A stretch of 64,000 nt of DNA from Streptomyces aureoverticillatus (GTDB lineage: Bacteria; Actinomycetota; Actinomycetes; Streptomycetales; Streptomycetaceae), in the NCBI RefSeq assembly GCF_014649395.1, contig NZ_BMSY01000007.1, positions 248,001-312,000 on the forward strand, given 5' to 3'. This document shows positions 36,164-44,360 of the stretch, piece by piece. The notes beneath the pieces were generated by a model. The model had not been told where the DNA came from. It searched no databases and saw only the letters and a list, made by a program, of their open reading frames with translations. The number at the start of each line of letters is the position of its first letter. Position 1 is the stretch's first letter. The translations under genes and the position numbers were made by a program.

Positions 36164-37585
36164 GTGAGCAGCAACACCGGCGATGTCCGCCTCTGGGGCG
36201 GACGGTTCGCCGACGGCCCCGCAGAAGCGCTGGCGCAACTCTCCGCCTCGGTCCACTTCGACTGGCGTCTCGCGCCGTACGACATCGCCGGCTCCCGCGC
36301 CCACGCGCGCGTGCTGCACAAGGCCGGGCTGCTCACCGCCGACGAGCTGGAGCGCATGCTCGCCGGGCTCGACCGGCTCGAAGCCGACGTCGCCGACGGC
36401 TCGTTCACCGGCACCATCGCCGACGAGGACGTGCACACCGCCCTGGAGCGCGGACTGCTCGAGCGGCTCGGCCCGGACCTCGGCGGCAAGCTGCGCGCCG
36501 GACGGTCCCGCAACGACCAGGTCGCCACGCTCTTCAAGATGTACCTGCGCGATCACGCGCGGATCATCGGCGGCCTGATCGCCGAGCTCCAGGAGGCCCT
36601 GATCGGCCTCGCGGAAGCCCATCCGGACGTGGCCATGCCGGGCCGCACCCACCTCCAGCACGCCCAGCCGGTGCTCTTCGCGCACCACGTGCTCGCCCAC
36701 GTCCAGTCCCTGTCGCGCGACGCCGAGCGGCTGCGGCAGTGGGACGAGCGGACGGCCGTCTCGCCGTACGGCTCGGGTGCCCTCGCCGGATCCTCCCTCG
36801 GGCTCGACCCGCAGGCCGTGGCCAAGGACCTCGGCTTCGAGCACGGCTCCGCCGCCAACTCCATCGACGGCACGGCCTCGCGGGACTTCGTCGCCGAGTT
36901 CGCCTTCATCACCGCGATGATCGGCGTGAACCTGTCCCGGATCGCCGAAGAGGTCATCATCTGGAACACGAAGGAGTTCTCCTTCGTCACGCTCCACGAC
37001 GCGTTCTCGACCGGCTCGTCGATCATGCCGCAGAAGAAGAACCCGGACATCGCCGAGCTGGCGCGCGGCAAGTCGGGCCGCCTCATCGGCAACCTCACCG
37101 GCCTCATGGCCACGCTCAAGGCCCTTCCCCTCGCGTACAACCGCGACCTCCAGGAGGACAAGGAGCCCGTCTTCGACTCCTGCGACCAGCTGGAGGTCCT
37201 GCTGCCCGCCTTCACCGGCATGATGGCGACGCTCACGGTCCACCGCGAGCGCATGGAGGAGCTGGCCCCGGCCGGCTTCTCGCTCGCCACGGACATCGCC
37301 GAGTGGCTGGTCAGGCAGGGCGTCCCGTTCCGGGTGGCGCACGAGGTCGCGGGCGAGTGCGTCAAGGAGTGCGAGACGCACGGCATCGAGCTCGACCAGC
37401 TCACGGACGAGCAGTTCGCGAAGATCAGCCCGCACCTGACGCCCGAGGTCCGCACCGTCCTGAACGTCCCGGGGGCGTTGGCGTCCCGCGACGGCAGGGG
37501 CGGCACGGCGCCGTCGGCGGTGGCCGAGCAGCTCACGGAGATCAAGGCGGACGTGGCGGCGCAGCGCGAGTGGGCACGAGGCTGA
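36164..37585 (+). CDS. argH: Argininosuccinate lyase
   Basis: The 473-aa product splits argininosuccinate into arginine and fumarate, the last step of the pathway. It belongs to the fumarase/aspartase superfamily: signature GSSIMPQKKNPD, plus LWGGRFADGPAEAL at the start, RSRNDQVAT and GRTHLQHAQPV. GTG at 36164 follows AAGGAG. There is no ARG box directly upstream, so expression may rely on read-through from argG. Confidence 0.97.
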   Translation: MSSNTGDVRLWGGRFADGPAEALAQLSASVHFDWRLAPYDIAGSRAHARVLHKAGLLTADELERMLAGLDRLEADVADGSFTGTIADEDVHTALERGLLERLGPDLGGKLRAGRSRNDQVATLFKMYLRDHARIIGGLIAELQEALIGLAEAHPDVAMPGRTHLQHAQPVLFAHHVLAHVQSLSRDAERLRQWDERTAVSPYGSGALAGSSLGLDPQAVAKDLGFEHGSAANSIDGTASRDFVAEFAFITAMIGVNLSRIAEEVIIWNTKEFSFVTLHDAFSTGSSIMPQKKNPDIAELARGKSGRLIGNLTGLMATLKALPLAYNRDLQEDKEPVFDSCDQLEVLLPAFTGMMATLTVHRERMEELAPAGFSLATDIAEWLVRQGVPFRVAHEVAGECVKECETHGIELDQLTDEQFAKISPHLTPEVRTVLNVPGALASRDGRGGTAPSAVAEQLTEIKADVAAQREWARG

Positions 37586-37612
37586 GACCCGCACCTTCCA
37601 GCCGTCCGGCGG

Positions 37613-37752
37613 ACCATCCAGCCCGTCCGGCGCTTGAGGACGAGCGCGAAGCGCGATTTTCAAGCCGGTCCGGCGCTTGAGGACGAGGCGCGAAGCGCCG
37701 ATCAAGCGGGGGCCGTGGGGCGGCAGCCCCGGATCGGGAAGGGGCGGGTCCG
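37613..37752 (+). repeat. Interspersed repeat family A, copy 2 (tandem units), after argH
   Basis: The 'tccggcgcttgaggacgag' module is present twice (about 37624-37643 and 37668-37686), each followed by a gcgcgaagcgc hairpin, then a ggcagccccggatcgggaaggggcggg-like module; a truncated module (ccgtccggcgg) precedes them. It fills most of the 275 bp between argH and the aldo/keto reductase gene. Confidence 0.75.
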
Positions 37753-37860
37753 GGGCGCCCCCGCGAGGGCCCCGACGCCGGTAGAGCGTTACGTTGAGGG
37801 GGGGACCGCGACCCGCGTTCCCCTCCCTCCTCGGCGCAACCCAAAAAGCGTGGAGCCCCA

Positions 37861-38832
37861 ATGCCCTTCGCCCGACTCGCCGCAGCGACCACCCCGACCG
37901 CCCACATCGGCCTGGGCCTCGCCGCCGTAGGCAGGCCCGGCTACATCACCCTGGGCCGCGAGGACGACCTGCCGCCCTCCCGCAGCGTCGAGGCCCTGCG
38001 CGAACGCACCCTCGAACTCCTCGACGCGGCCTACGCGCTCGGCGTGCGCTACATCGACGTGGCCCGCTCCTACGGCCGTTCGGAGGAATTCCTCGCCGAC
38101 TGGCTGCACGCGCGCCCCGACAACCGCGATGTCGTCATCGGCAGCAAGTGGGGCTACACGTACACGGCCGACTGGCGCACCGACGCCGACGCGCACGAGG
38201 TCAAGGACCACAGCGTCGCCGCGTACGACCGCCAGCGCGCCGAGACCGCCGAACTCCTCGGTGACCGGCTCGACCTCTACCAGATCCACTCGGTGACCCC
38301 CGAGAGCCCGGCCCTCACCGACAAGGAACTGCACGCCCGCCTCGCCGACCTGGCCGACCAGGGCGTGACCGTCGGCCTCTCCGTGAGCGGCCCCGAGCAG
38401 GCCGCCGCGATCCGCGCCGCCCTCGACGTCACCGTGCGCGGCGAGCGCCTGTTCCGCACGGTCCAGGCGACCTACAACGCCCTGGAGACCTCGGCCGGGC
38501 CGGCGCTCGCCGAGGCGCACGACGCGGGCCTGACCGTCCTGGTCAAGGAGGCCATGGCCAACGGCCGCCTCGCCGGGCCGCACGCGCCCGCCGCCGTCCG
38601 GGCCGCCGCCGAGTCCGTCGGCCTCGGCTGCGACGCGATCGCCCTCGCCCTGGTCCTGCGGCAGCCCTGGACGGGCGTCGTGCTCTCCGGCGCCGCCACG
38701 TCCGTACAGCTCGTCTCGAACCTGCACGCGACGGCCGTCGACCTCGACGCCGAACACGTCGACCGCCTCACCGAACTGGCGGAGGAGCCCGCCGCCTACT
38801 GGAGCACACGCGCCGCCCTGCCCTGGCACTGA
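37861..38832 (+). CDS. Aldo/keto reductase
   Basis: The 323-aa product has an AKR barrel. Catalytic residues are in VRYIDVARSYGRSEEFLADW (Asp, Tyr), GSKWGY (Lys) and LYQIHSVTP (His). It appears nearer the D-threo-aldose dehydrogenase-like group than the AKR at 22050. The C-terminal motif VLSGAATSVQLVSNL binds NADP. ATG at 37861. It stands alone, with a family A repeat upstream and the TetR/MFS operon downstream. Substrate unknown. Confidence 0.88.
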   Translation: MPFARLAAATTPTAHIGLGLAAVGRPGYITLGREDDLPPSRSVEALRERTLELLDAAYALGVRYIDVARSYGRSEEFLADWLHARPDNRDVVIGSKWGYTYTADWRTDADAHEVKDHSVAAYDRQRAETAELLGDRLDLYQIHSVTPESPALTDKELHARLADLADQGVTVGLSVSGPEQAAAIRAALDVTVRGERLFRTVQATYNALETSAGPALAEAHDAGLTVLVKEAMANGRLAGPHAPAAVRAAAESVGLGCDAIALALVLRQPWTGVVLSGAATSVQLVSNLHATAVDLDAEHVDRLTELAEEPAAYWSTRAALPWH

Positions 38833-38896
38833 GCCGCTTCCGAGGGCACCTTCAGGACACGTTCTCCGCACCTTCCGTGAGAACCCAGAGCCTCTC

Positions 38897-38934
38897 GTGA
38901 GACAAAACTGTCTCACTTGGCCTATGGTTGTCTC
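38897..38934 (+). promoter_or_regulatory. TetR operator over a probable leaderless promoter
   Basis: The palindrome GTGAGACA-aaac-TGTCTCAC (38897-38916) is perfect over 8-bp arms. A third half-site (ttgtctcatg) runs into the start codon. A -35-like AGACAA lies in the palindrome, and 17 bp later TATGGT (38923-38928) is a -10, which would place the transcript start at or near the ATG at 38935. Confidence 0.8.
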
Positions 38935-39486
38935 ATGTCAGTCGATCGTGACCAGCTGCTGCGCAGTGCCGCCGCTCAGCTCACCCGCAAGGGCTCCTCG
39001 ACCATGGACGAGGTCGCCAGGGCCTCCGGCATCAGCCGCGCCACCCTGCACCGGCACTTCGCCGGGCGGGACGCGCTGATCCGCGCGCTCGAAGAGCTCG
39101 GCATCCAGGAGTGCGAGGCGGCGGTGAACGCCGCCCGGCTCGACGAGGGCGGCGCGGCGGACGCGCTGCGGCGCCTGATCAAGGAGATCGAGCCGGCCGC
39201 GGGCCTGCTCGCGTTCCTCGTCACGGAGAACCAGCTCTTCGAGGGCGACGAGCAGCACGAGGGCTGGAGCCGGCTCGACGTCCGTATCGCCGCCCTCTTC
39301 AAGCGCGGCCAGGAGAGCGGCGAGTTCCGGATCGACCTCACCCCGGCCTGGCTCACGGAGGCGCTGTACGGCCTCATCGGCTCCGCCGCCTGGGCCGTGC
39401 TGGAGGGCCGCGTGGCCGGCAAGGACTTCTCGTACATGATCGCCGAACTGCTGATCGGCGGCGCACAACGGAGAGTGGAATCATGA
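38935..39486 (+). CDS. TetR family transcriptional regulator
   Basis: The 183-aa product has an N-terminal TetR helix-turn-helix (about 8-52: AAAQLTRKGSSTMDEVARAS, then GISRATLHRHFAGRDALIRA) and a helical ligand domain. It overlaps the downstream MFS gene by 4 bp (ATGA), so it surely controls that exporter and its own gene through the perfect palindrome at its start. The ligand is probably the drug or metabolite exported. The ATG at 38935 is chosen because the -10 and half-site end directly before it; an upstream ATG at 38917 lies inside the operator. Confidence 0.93.
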   Translation: MSVDRDQLLRSAAAQLTRKGSSTMDEVARASGISRATLHRHFAGRDALIRALEELGIQECEAAVNAARLDEGGAADALRRLIKEIEPAAGLLAFLVTENQLFEGDEQHEGWSRLDVRIAALFKRGQESGEFRIDLTPAWLTEALYGLIGSAAWAVLEGRVAGKDFSYMIAELLIGGAQRRVES

Positions 39487-41024
39487 CAAGCACCGAACAG
39501 CGCACACGGCCCGCGGAGGTGGAGCGGCACCCGGGCCGCTGGCTCGCCCTCGCGGTGCTGGCGCTGGCCGTGCTGCTCGTCGCGGTGGACGCGACCGTTC
39601 TCGGCCTCGCGACGCCGTACATCAGCGAGGACCTGAAGCCCTCGGGCACCCAGCTGCTGTGGATCGGCGACGTCTACTCGTTCGTGATCGCGGGTCTGCT
39701 GGTGTCCATGGGCAGCCTCGGCGACCGCATCGGCCGCAAGAAGCTGCTGCTCACGGGTGCCGTCGCGTTCGGCGCGGTGTCCGTGCTCAACTCCTATGCG
39801 ACGACGCCGGAGCTGATGATCCTGGCGCGCGCCCTGCTCGGTGTCGCGGGCGCGACCCTGATGCCGTCCACGCTCGCGCTGATCCGGAACATCTTCCACG
39901 ACCCGCGCGAGCGCAGCATCGCCGTCGGCGTGTGGGGCGCGATGGCGTCGGCGGGCGCGGCGGTCGGCCCGGTCGTCGGCGGCTTCCTGCTCGAACACTT
40001 CTGGTGGGGCTCGGTCTTCCTCATCAACCTGCCGGTGATGGCGGTCCTCGTCCTCGTCGGCATCAAGCTGCTGCCCGAGTCCAAGAACCCGGCGCCGGGA
40101 CCCTGGGACCTGATCAGCGTCGCCCTGTCGCTCATCGGCATGATCGGCATCGTGTACGCGATCAAGGAGGCGGCGGCCCACGGCTTCCGCTGGGACGTCG
40201 CGGCCTCCGGCGCGATCGGCGCGGCGGCGCTCGTCTGGTTCGTACGGCGCCAGCTCACGCTGCCGGCGCCGCTGTTGGACATGCGGCTGTTCCGCAACCG
40301 CGGGTTCTCGGCGGCCGTCCTCGCCGACCTGCTCACCATCCTCGGCCTGTCCGGCCTGGTCTTCTTCCTCTCCCAGTTCCTCCAACTGGTGCAGGGCAGG
40401 CAGCCGTTCGAGGCCGGTCTCGCCGAACTGCCCGCGGCCGTGGGCGCGGTGACGGCGGGTCTGATCGCGGGTACGGTGGCGCGCCGGTACTCGGTGCGCG
40501 CCGTCGTCGCGGGCGGGCTCGCGGCGGTGGGGCTCGCGCTCGCCTCGCTGACCGTGCTGAGCCAGCAGACCGGCTATCCGCTGCTCGGCGCGGCGCTCCT
40601 GGTCGTCGGCGTCGGCGCGGGCTTCGCCTTCACGGTGACCGCCGACGTGATCCTCTCCAGCGTCCCGAAGGAACAGGCGGGCGCGGCGTCCGCGGTCTCG
40701 GAGACGGCGTACGAACTGGGCGCGGCCCTCGGCATCGCCCTGCTCGGCTCCATCGTGACCGGTGTGTACCGGGACTTCACGGCCCCGCCGGGCACCCCGG
40801 CCGACGCGGCGTCCGCGGCCCACGACTCGCTCGGCGGCGCGGTCGAGGCGGGCGCGAGCCTTCCGGCCCACACGGCCGAGCCGCTCCTGGCCGCGGCACA
40901 GGAGGCCTTTGTGGACGGCCTGCGTCTGGCCGCGGGCGTGGGCGCGGCGGTTCTGCTGGCCACGGCGGCCGCGGCCTGGTTCCTCCTGAAGGGCCAGAAG
41001 CTGGAGGACGGCGTCCAGCACTGA
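39483..41024 (+). CDS. MFS efflux transporter, DHA2 (14-helix) family
   Basis: The 513-aa product has about 14 hydrophobic segments. Motif A is GSLGDRIGRKKLL, and motif C-like GAAVGPVVGGFLLEHF marks a drug:proton antiporter. VAVDATVLGLATPYISEDL near the first helix is typical of QacA/LfrA/SmvA-type exporters. It should pump a toxic or secondary-metabolite compound outward. Translation is coupled to tetR. An interspersed repeat lies after its stop. Confidence 0.93.
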   Translation: MTSTEQRTRPAEVERHPGRWLALAVLALAVLLVAVDATVLGLATPYISEDLKPSGTQLLWIGDVYSFVIAGLLVSMGSLGDRIGRKKLLLTGAVAFGAVSVLNSYATTPELMILARALLGVAGATLMPSTLALIRNIFHDPRERSIAVGVWGAMASAGAAVGPVVGGFLLEHFWWGSVFLINLPVMAVLVLVGIKLLPESKNPAPGPWDLISVALSLIGMIGIVYAIKEAAAHGFRWDVAASGAIGAAALVWFVRRQLTLPAPLLDMRLFRNRGFSAAVLADLLTILGLSGLVFFLSQFLQLVQGRQPFEAGLAELPAAVGAVTAGLIAGTVARRYSVRAVVAGGLAAVGLALASLTVLSQQTGYPLLGAALLVVGVGAGFAFTVTADVILSSVPKEQAGAASAVSETAYELGAALGIALLGSIVTGVYRDFTAPPGTPADAASAAHDSLGGAVEAGASLPAHTAEPLLAAAQEAFVDGLRLAAGVGAAVLLATAAAAWFLLKGQKLEDGVQH

Positions 41025-41048
41025 GCGGTTCGCTGGGGTGCGGTGTTT

Positions 41049-41103
41049 TCTGCGGGCCGTGGGGGCTGGTCGCGCAGTTCCCCGCGCCCCTGACGGGGCG
41101 CGT
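41049..41103 (+). repeat. Interspersed repeat family B
   Basis: The segment ctgcgggccgtgggggctgg, then tcgcgcagttccccgcgccc and ctgacggggcgc, is a sequence I recall seeing often in Streptomyces intergenic DNA. The end forms gcgcccc-tga-cggggcgc. It lies 25 bp after the MFS gene. Confidence 0.6.
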
Positions 41104-41175
41104 TTGGTACCGCAGCGACTTCATCGCCCCCGGCCACCGCTGCTGCCCGGCGGCGCCGCCAACGCTGCCCCTACC

Positions 41176-41218
41176 GCTGTGGGCAATCGTGCCGCAGGGC
41201 GGCACGGGTGGGCACAGC
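41176..41218. repeat. Interspersed repeat family C
   Basis: gctgtgggcaatcgtgccgc followed by agggcggcacgggtgggcac-agc forms a nested hairpin (gtgccg / cggcac inside gctgtg / cacagc). It resembles another common streptomycete intergenic element. Confidence 0.55.
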
Positions 41219-41244
41219 CCACGTGCCGGGTGTGGAAACGACGA

Positions 41245-41289
41245 CGCCCGCCCCGGTGCCGGGGATTCACCCCAGCGCCGGTGCGGGCG
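41245..41289 (-). terminator. Terminator after the acyltransferase gene
   Basis: CGCCCGC (41245-41251) pairs with GCGGGCG (41283-41289). Inside it, ccggtgc and gcgccgg, then cggg and cccc pair around an attca loop, giving a long GC-rich stem 26 bp after the minus-strand stop. Confidence 0.7.
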
Positions 41290-41314
41290 CACCGTAAGAC
41301 CAAGCTCCGGGCGG

Positions 41315-41986
41315 CTACGCCGCCTTGGCTTTAGTGGCGTAAATGTCCACGTACTCCTGCCCGGACAGCCGCATGACCTCCGTCATCACGGAATCCGTCA
41401 CCGCGCGCAGCACATAGCGGTCCCGGTCCATGCCGTCGTACCGCGAGAACTCCATCGCTTCCCCGAAGCGGACGGTCACCTTGCCGGGCCGCGGCAGCCC
41501 CTTGCCGCCCGGCTGGAGCTTGTCCGTGCCGATCATCGCGAAGGGGACGACGGGCGCGCCGGTCATCAGGGTCAGGCGCGCGATACCGGTGCGGCCGCGG
41601 TACAGGCGGCCGTCGGGGGAGCGGGTGCCCTCCGGGTAGATGCCGAAGACCTTGCCGTCGTCGAGGACGCGGCGGCCGGTCATCAGGGCGGCCACCCCGC
41701 CGCGGCCGCCGTCGCGGTCCACGGGGATCATGCCGACGCCGGTGAAGAACCACGCCATGAGGCGGCCCTTGAGGCCCTTGCCGGTGACGTACTCGTCCTT
41801 GCCGATGAAGTAGACGGGCCGGTCGCACACCAGCGGCAGGATCATCGAGTCGATGAACGTCAGATGGTTTCCGGCCAGAATCACGGGCCCGGTACCGGGG
41901 ATGTTCTCGGCGCCTTCGACCCGCGGGCGGAACATCAGGCGCAAGATCGGTCCAAGCACTGCCTTGATGAGCGCTAGACGGGACAA
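41315..41986 (-). CDS. 1-acyl-sn-glycerol-3-phosphate acyltransferase family protein
   Basis: The 223-aa product has the PlsC signature: HX4D as NHLTFIDS, IPVDRDGGRGGV, YPEGTRSPDGRLYRGRTG and APVVPFAMIGTDKL. It acylates lysophosphatidate or a related lysolipid at the inner membrane during phospholipid synthesis. The chosen start is TTG at 41986, because GGAGG lies 5 bp upstream and conserved sequence (LALIKAVLGPILRLMF) begins directly; a longer frame to 42190 has no conservation signs. It is divergent from a glycerophosphodiesterase gene, so two lipid genes share a 492-bp region. Confidence 0.88.
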   Translation of the reverse strand: MSRLALIKAVLGPILRLMFRPRVEGAENIPGTGPVILAGNHLTFIDSMILPLVCDRPVYFIGKDEYVTGKGLKGRLMAWFFTGVGMIPVDRDGGRGGVAALMTGRRVLDDGKVFGIYPEGTRSPDGRLYRGRTGIARLTLMTGAPVVPFAMIGTDKLQPGGKGLPRPGKVTVRFGEAMEFSRYDGMDRDRYVLRAVTDSVMTEVMRLSGQEYVDIYATKAKAA

Positions 41987-42323
41987 CAGGTCCTCCGGTG
42001 TCAACGGGTCGACGGCGAGTCTGTGCAGGTGAGGACCATACTCGCGAGCCCCCGTCGTTTGCACATCGGGTTCATGCGACCGATACGCAGAGTTGACCTG
42101 TTTTTGCCTGCTGTTGCCCTCGCGAGGACCCCACAGTGACGACGTTATCGCTGTGCGAACTGCGTGGCTTGTCCGAGTGGTGCTTCTCACGCGCGACGCC
42201 TCTCACGGCCGGAAGTCTTCTGGCGCTCGCGAGCCGGGGCGCGCACGCCGATCGCATGGCTCGTGCCCTTCGGGTCGCATCGGCCGCCCCCTTCGGGTCC
42301 CCCGCGCCCTGTCCGCCAAACGG

Positions 42324-42350
42324 GGTCATCCGCGAGCGGGGTCATCCGCA
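42324..42350 (+). promoter_or_regulatory. PHO-box-like direct repeats upstream of the glycerophosphodiesterase
   Basis: GGTCATCCGCG (42324-42334) and GGTCATCCGCA (42340-42350) match the PhoP direct-repeat unit G(G/T)TCAYYYR(G/C)G, the first in all 11 positions and the second in 10. They are 16 bp apart rather than 11, so the array is atypical. They lie about 130 bp upstream of a phosphate-scavenging gene. The rest of 41987-42478 holds promoters of both divergent genes but no further gene I can support. Confidence 0.5.
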
Positions 42351-42478
42351 CTGGACACGCGGTGTCAGCCGCCCGTTCGGCCCCAGGTCTCCCACCCGTC
42401 ACATGCCACCACCTACGATCGGTGCCGCTTTGTCAGGTGCAAGGCGCAGCACAGCGGTACACAGGGAGGGAGCGCGCT

Positions 42479-43660
42479 ATGGCGACGCAGGATTCGGGTC
42501 AGCGGCGGACGGGGGCGAGCCCGGGGCGGCGCGCGGTGCTCGGGGCCGCGGTGCTCGGGGCGGGCACGGCGGTCGTCGGGGCGCCCGGCATGGCGAGAGC
42601 GGACGACAAGCACGGGCACGGCGGCCACGGGGGCGGGGGATACAAGGACCTGCCCGTGCCGACGGTCGTCGCGCACCGCGGGGCCAGCGGCTACCGGCCC
42701 GAGCACACGCTCGGCTCGTACCAACTCGCCCTGGACATGGGCGCGCACGTCATCGAGCAGGACGTGGTGCCGACCAAGGACGGCCATCTCGTATGCCGTC
42801 ACGAGAACGACATCACCGGCACGACGGACGTCGCCGCGCACCCCGAGTTCGCGAGCCGCAAGACGACCAAGACCGTCGACGGCACCAAGCTCACCGGCTG
42901 GTTCACCGAGGACTTCACGCTCGCCGAGCTGAAGACGCTGCGCGCCAAGGAGCGCATCCCGGGCACGCGGCAGCGCAACACCCTCTACGACGGCCGCTGG
43001 GAGGTGCCCACCCTCGAAGAGGTCTTCCGCTGGGCGGAGAAGGAGGGGCGCCGGCGCGGCAGGCGCGTCTGGCTGCACATCGAGACCAAGCACCCCACGT
43101 ACTTCCGGAAGCTCGGCCTCGGCCTCGAAGAGCCGCTCGCCAAGCTGCTGCGCCGCTACGACCGCCACCGCAGGCACTCCCCGAACTTCCTGCAGTCCTT
43201 CGAGCCGAGCAGCATCCAGCGCCTGCGCAAGCTCGTCGACGCCCCCGGCGTGATCCTGCTGTCCACGGCGTCCTCCCGCCCGTGGGACTTCGTCGAGGCG
43301 GGCGACCCGCGCACCGTCGCCGACCTCATCAAGCCCGAGGGCCTGAAGTGGATGGCCTCGTACGCCAAGGGCATCGGCCCGACGCTCGACCTGGTCATCC
43401 CCAAGGGCCCCGACGGCAAGCTCCTGGAGCCGACCACCCTGGTCCGGGACGCGCACGCCGAGGGCCTGCTCCTGCACCCGTACACGATGCGCAACGAGAA
43501 CACCTTCCTGCCCGCCGACTTCAAGAAGGGCACGGACCCGAACGCGTACGGCGACGCCTTCGGCGCGTTCAAGGCGTACTTCGCCACCGGCATCGACGGG
43601 ATCTTCTCCGACAACCCGGACACCGCGCTGCTCGCCGCCGCGGACTTCGCCGACGACTGA
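42479..43660 (+). CDS. glpQ: Tat-exported glycerophosphodiester phosphodiesterase
   Basis: The 393-aa product begins with a Tat signal (SPGRRAVLGAAVLGAGTA; residues about 14-43, ending near ARA) and a His/Gly-rich linker. The GDPD domain (about 60-390) has VVAHRGASGYRPEHTLGSY, IEQDVVPTKDGHLVCRHEND, HIETKHPTYF and GIDGIFSDNPDTA, including catalytic histidines and metal-binding Glu/Asp. It should release glycerol 3-phosphate from glycerophosphodiesters outside the cell. ATG at 42479 follows AGGGAGGGA. I recall that S. coelicolor glpQ1 responds to phosphate through PhoP; the repeats upstream fit. Confidence 0.93.
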   Translation: MATQDSGQRRTGASPGRRAVLGAAVLGAGTAVVGAPGMARADDKHGHGGHGGGGYKDLPVPTVVAHRGASGYRPEHTLGSYQLALDMGAHVIEQDVVPTKDGHLVCRHENDITGTTDVAAHPEFASRKTTKTVDGTKLTGWFTEDFTLAELKTLRAKERIPGTRQRNTLYDGRWEVPTLEEVFRWAEKEGRRRGRRVWLHIETKHPTYFRKLGLGLEEPLAKLLRRYDRHRRHSPNFLQSFEPSSIQRLRKLVDAPGVILLSTASSRPWDFVEAGDPRTVADLIKPEGLKWMASYAKGIGPTLDLVIPKGPDGKLLEPTTLVRDAHAEGLLLHPYTMRNENTFLPADFKKGTDPNAYGDAFGAFKAYFATGIDGIFSDNPDTALLAAADFADD

Positions 43661-43720
43661 GAGCCGGCCGCCGACCCGCCTCGTCAACGGGTCTGCCCGA
43701 AGCCCCGGTTGGAGTGAGGC

Positions 43721-43756
43721 GCGGCCGTTCCGGAAACCCAGAACCGGAACGGCCGC
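43721..43756 (+). terminator. Terminator after glpQ
   Basis: A perfect 13-bp stem (gcggccgttccgg / ccggaacggccgc) with a 10-nt loop lies 61 bp after glpQ and ends 12 bp before the next start. Confidence 0.85.
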
Positions 43757-43768
43757 GTCCACGTGGGC

Positions 43769-44320
43769 ATGGCTCCTTCACCCCCGCCGCTCCGCACGCG
43801 GCCGTCGTCGCTCTCGTACGACCTGGTCACCACCCTGCGCCCGCTGCTCGCCGCCGAGGCGTCGGCCGAGGCGGGCGCCTGCGGCGCGGACCCCGGCGAC
43901 CTGGAGCAGGCCGTCTGGCTGCGCCTGCTCGAACACCTGGACGCCGGGGGACCGCCCGCCGACCCCGCCGCCTGGCTGCGCGCCGCCGTCCGCGACGAGG
44001 CGCGCCGCACCCGCAGCACGGCCCGCCGGGAGCGGCCCTACGCGACCGAGCCCGCCGACCCGCGCGTGGGCCCGGAACAGCGGGCGCTGCGGGCCGACCG
44101 GCACCGCACGCTGTACGCCGCCGTCCGGAAACTGCCCGGCCGCTGTCCGCGACTTGTGGCTGCACTTCTGTCGCCCAAAGACCTCACTTACCGCGAAATC
44201 GCAGGGGAGTTGGGAATGTCACAAGGATCTTTGGGGCCGGAACGTTCCCGATGCCTGGGATGCCTGCGCAGAATGCTCGCGCAAGAGGTTGCGACTCCGG
44301 ACCCGTGGGGAAAGGAGTGA
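43769..44320 (+). CDS. ECF-like sigma factor
   Basis: The 183-aa product looks like a short sigma-70 family factor. A region 2-like part (DPGDLEQAVWLRLLEHL, PAAWLRAAVRDEARRT; about 45-95) is followed by region 4 (LTYREIAGELGMSQGSLGPE, RSRCLGCLRRML; about 135-170). The cysteines near the end could be redox-sensitive, but no anti-sigma gene is adjacent. The start is uncertain: ATG 43769 and GTG 43763 both begin within 12 bp of the glpQ terminator with no ribosome site, so the mRNA may be leaderless or the true start further in. Confidence 0.78.
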   Translation: MAPSPPPLRTRPSSLSYDLVTTLRPLLAAEASAEAGACGADPGDLEQAVWLRLLEHLDAGGPPADPAAWLRAAVRDEARRTRSTARRERPYATEPADPRVGPEQRALRADRHRTLYAAVRKLPGRCPRLVAALLSPKDLTYREIAGELGMSQGSLGPERSRCLGCLRRMLAQEVATPDPWGKE

Positions 44321-44360
44321 GGGACAACCGGCGGAGCAGGTGAGCGGGAGGCATGCACAC

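Noticed and set aside
42136..42478. Open frames in the plsC-glpQ divergent region
   Set aside because: No ribosome sites or domain likeness; translated sequence is Arg/Pro-rich noise.
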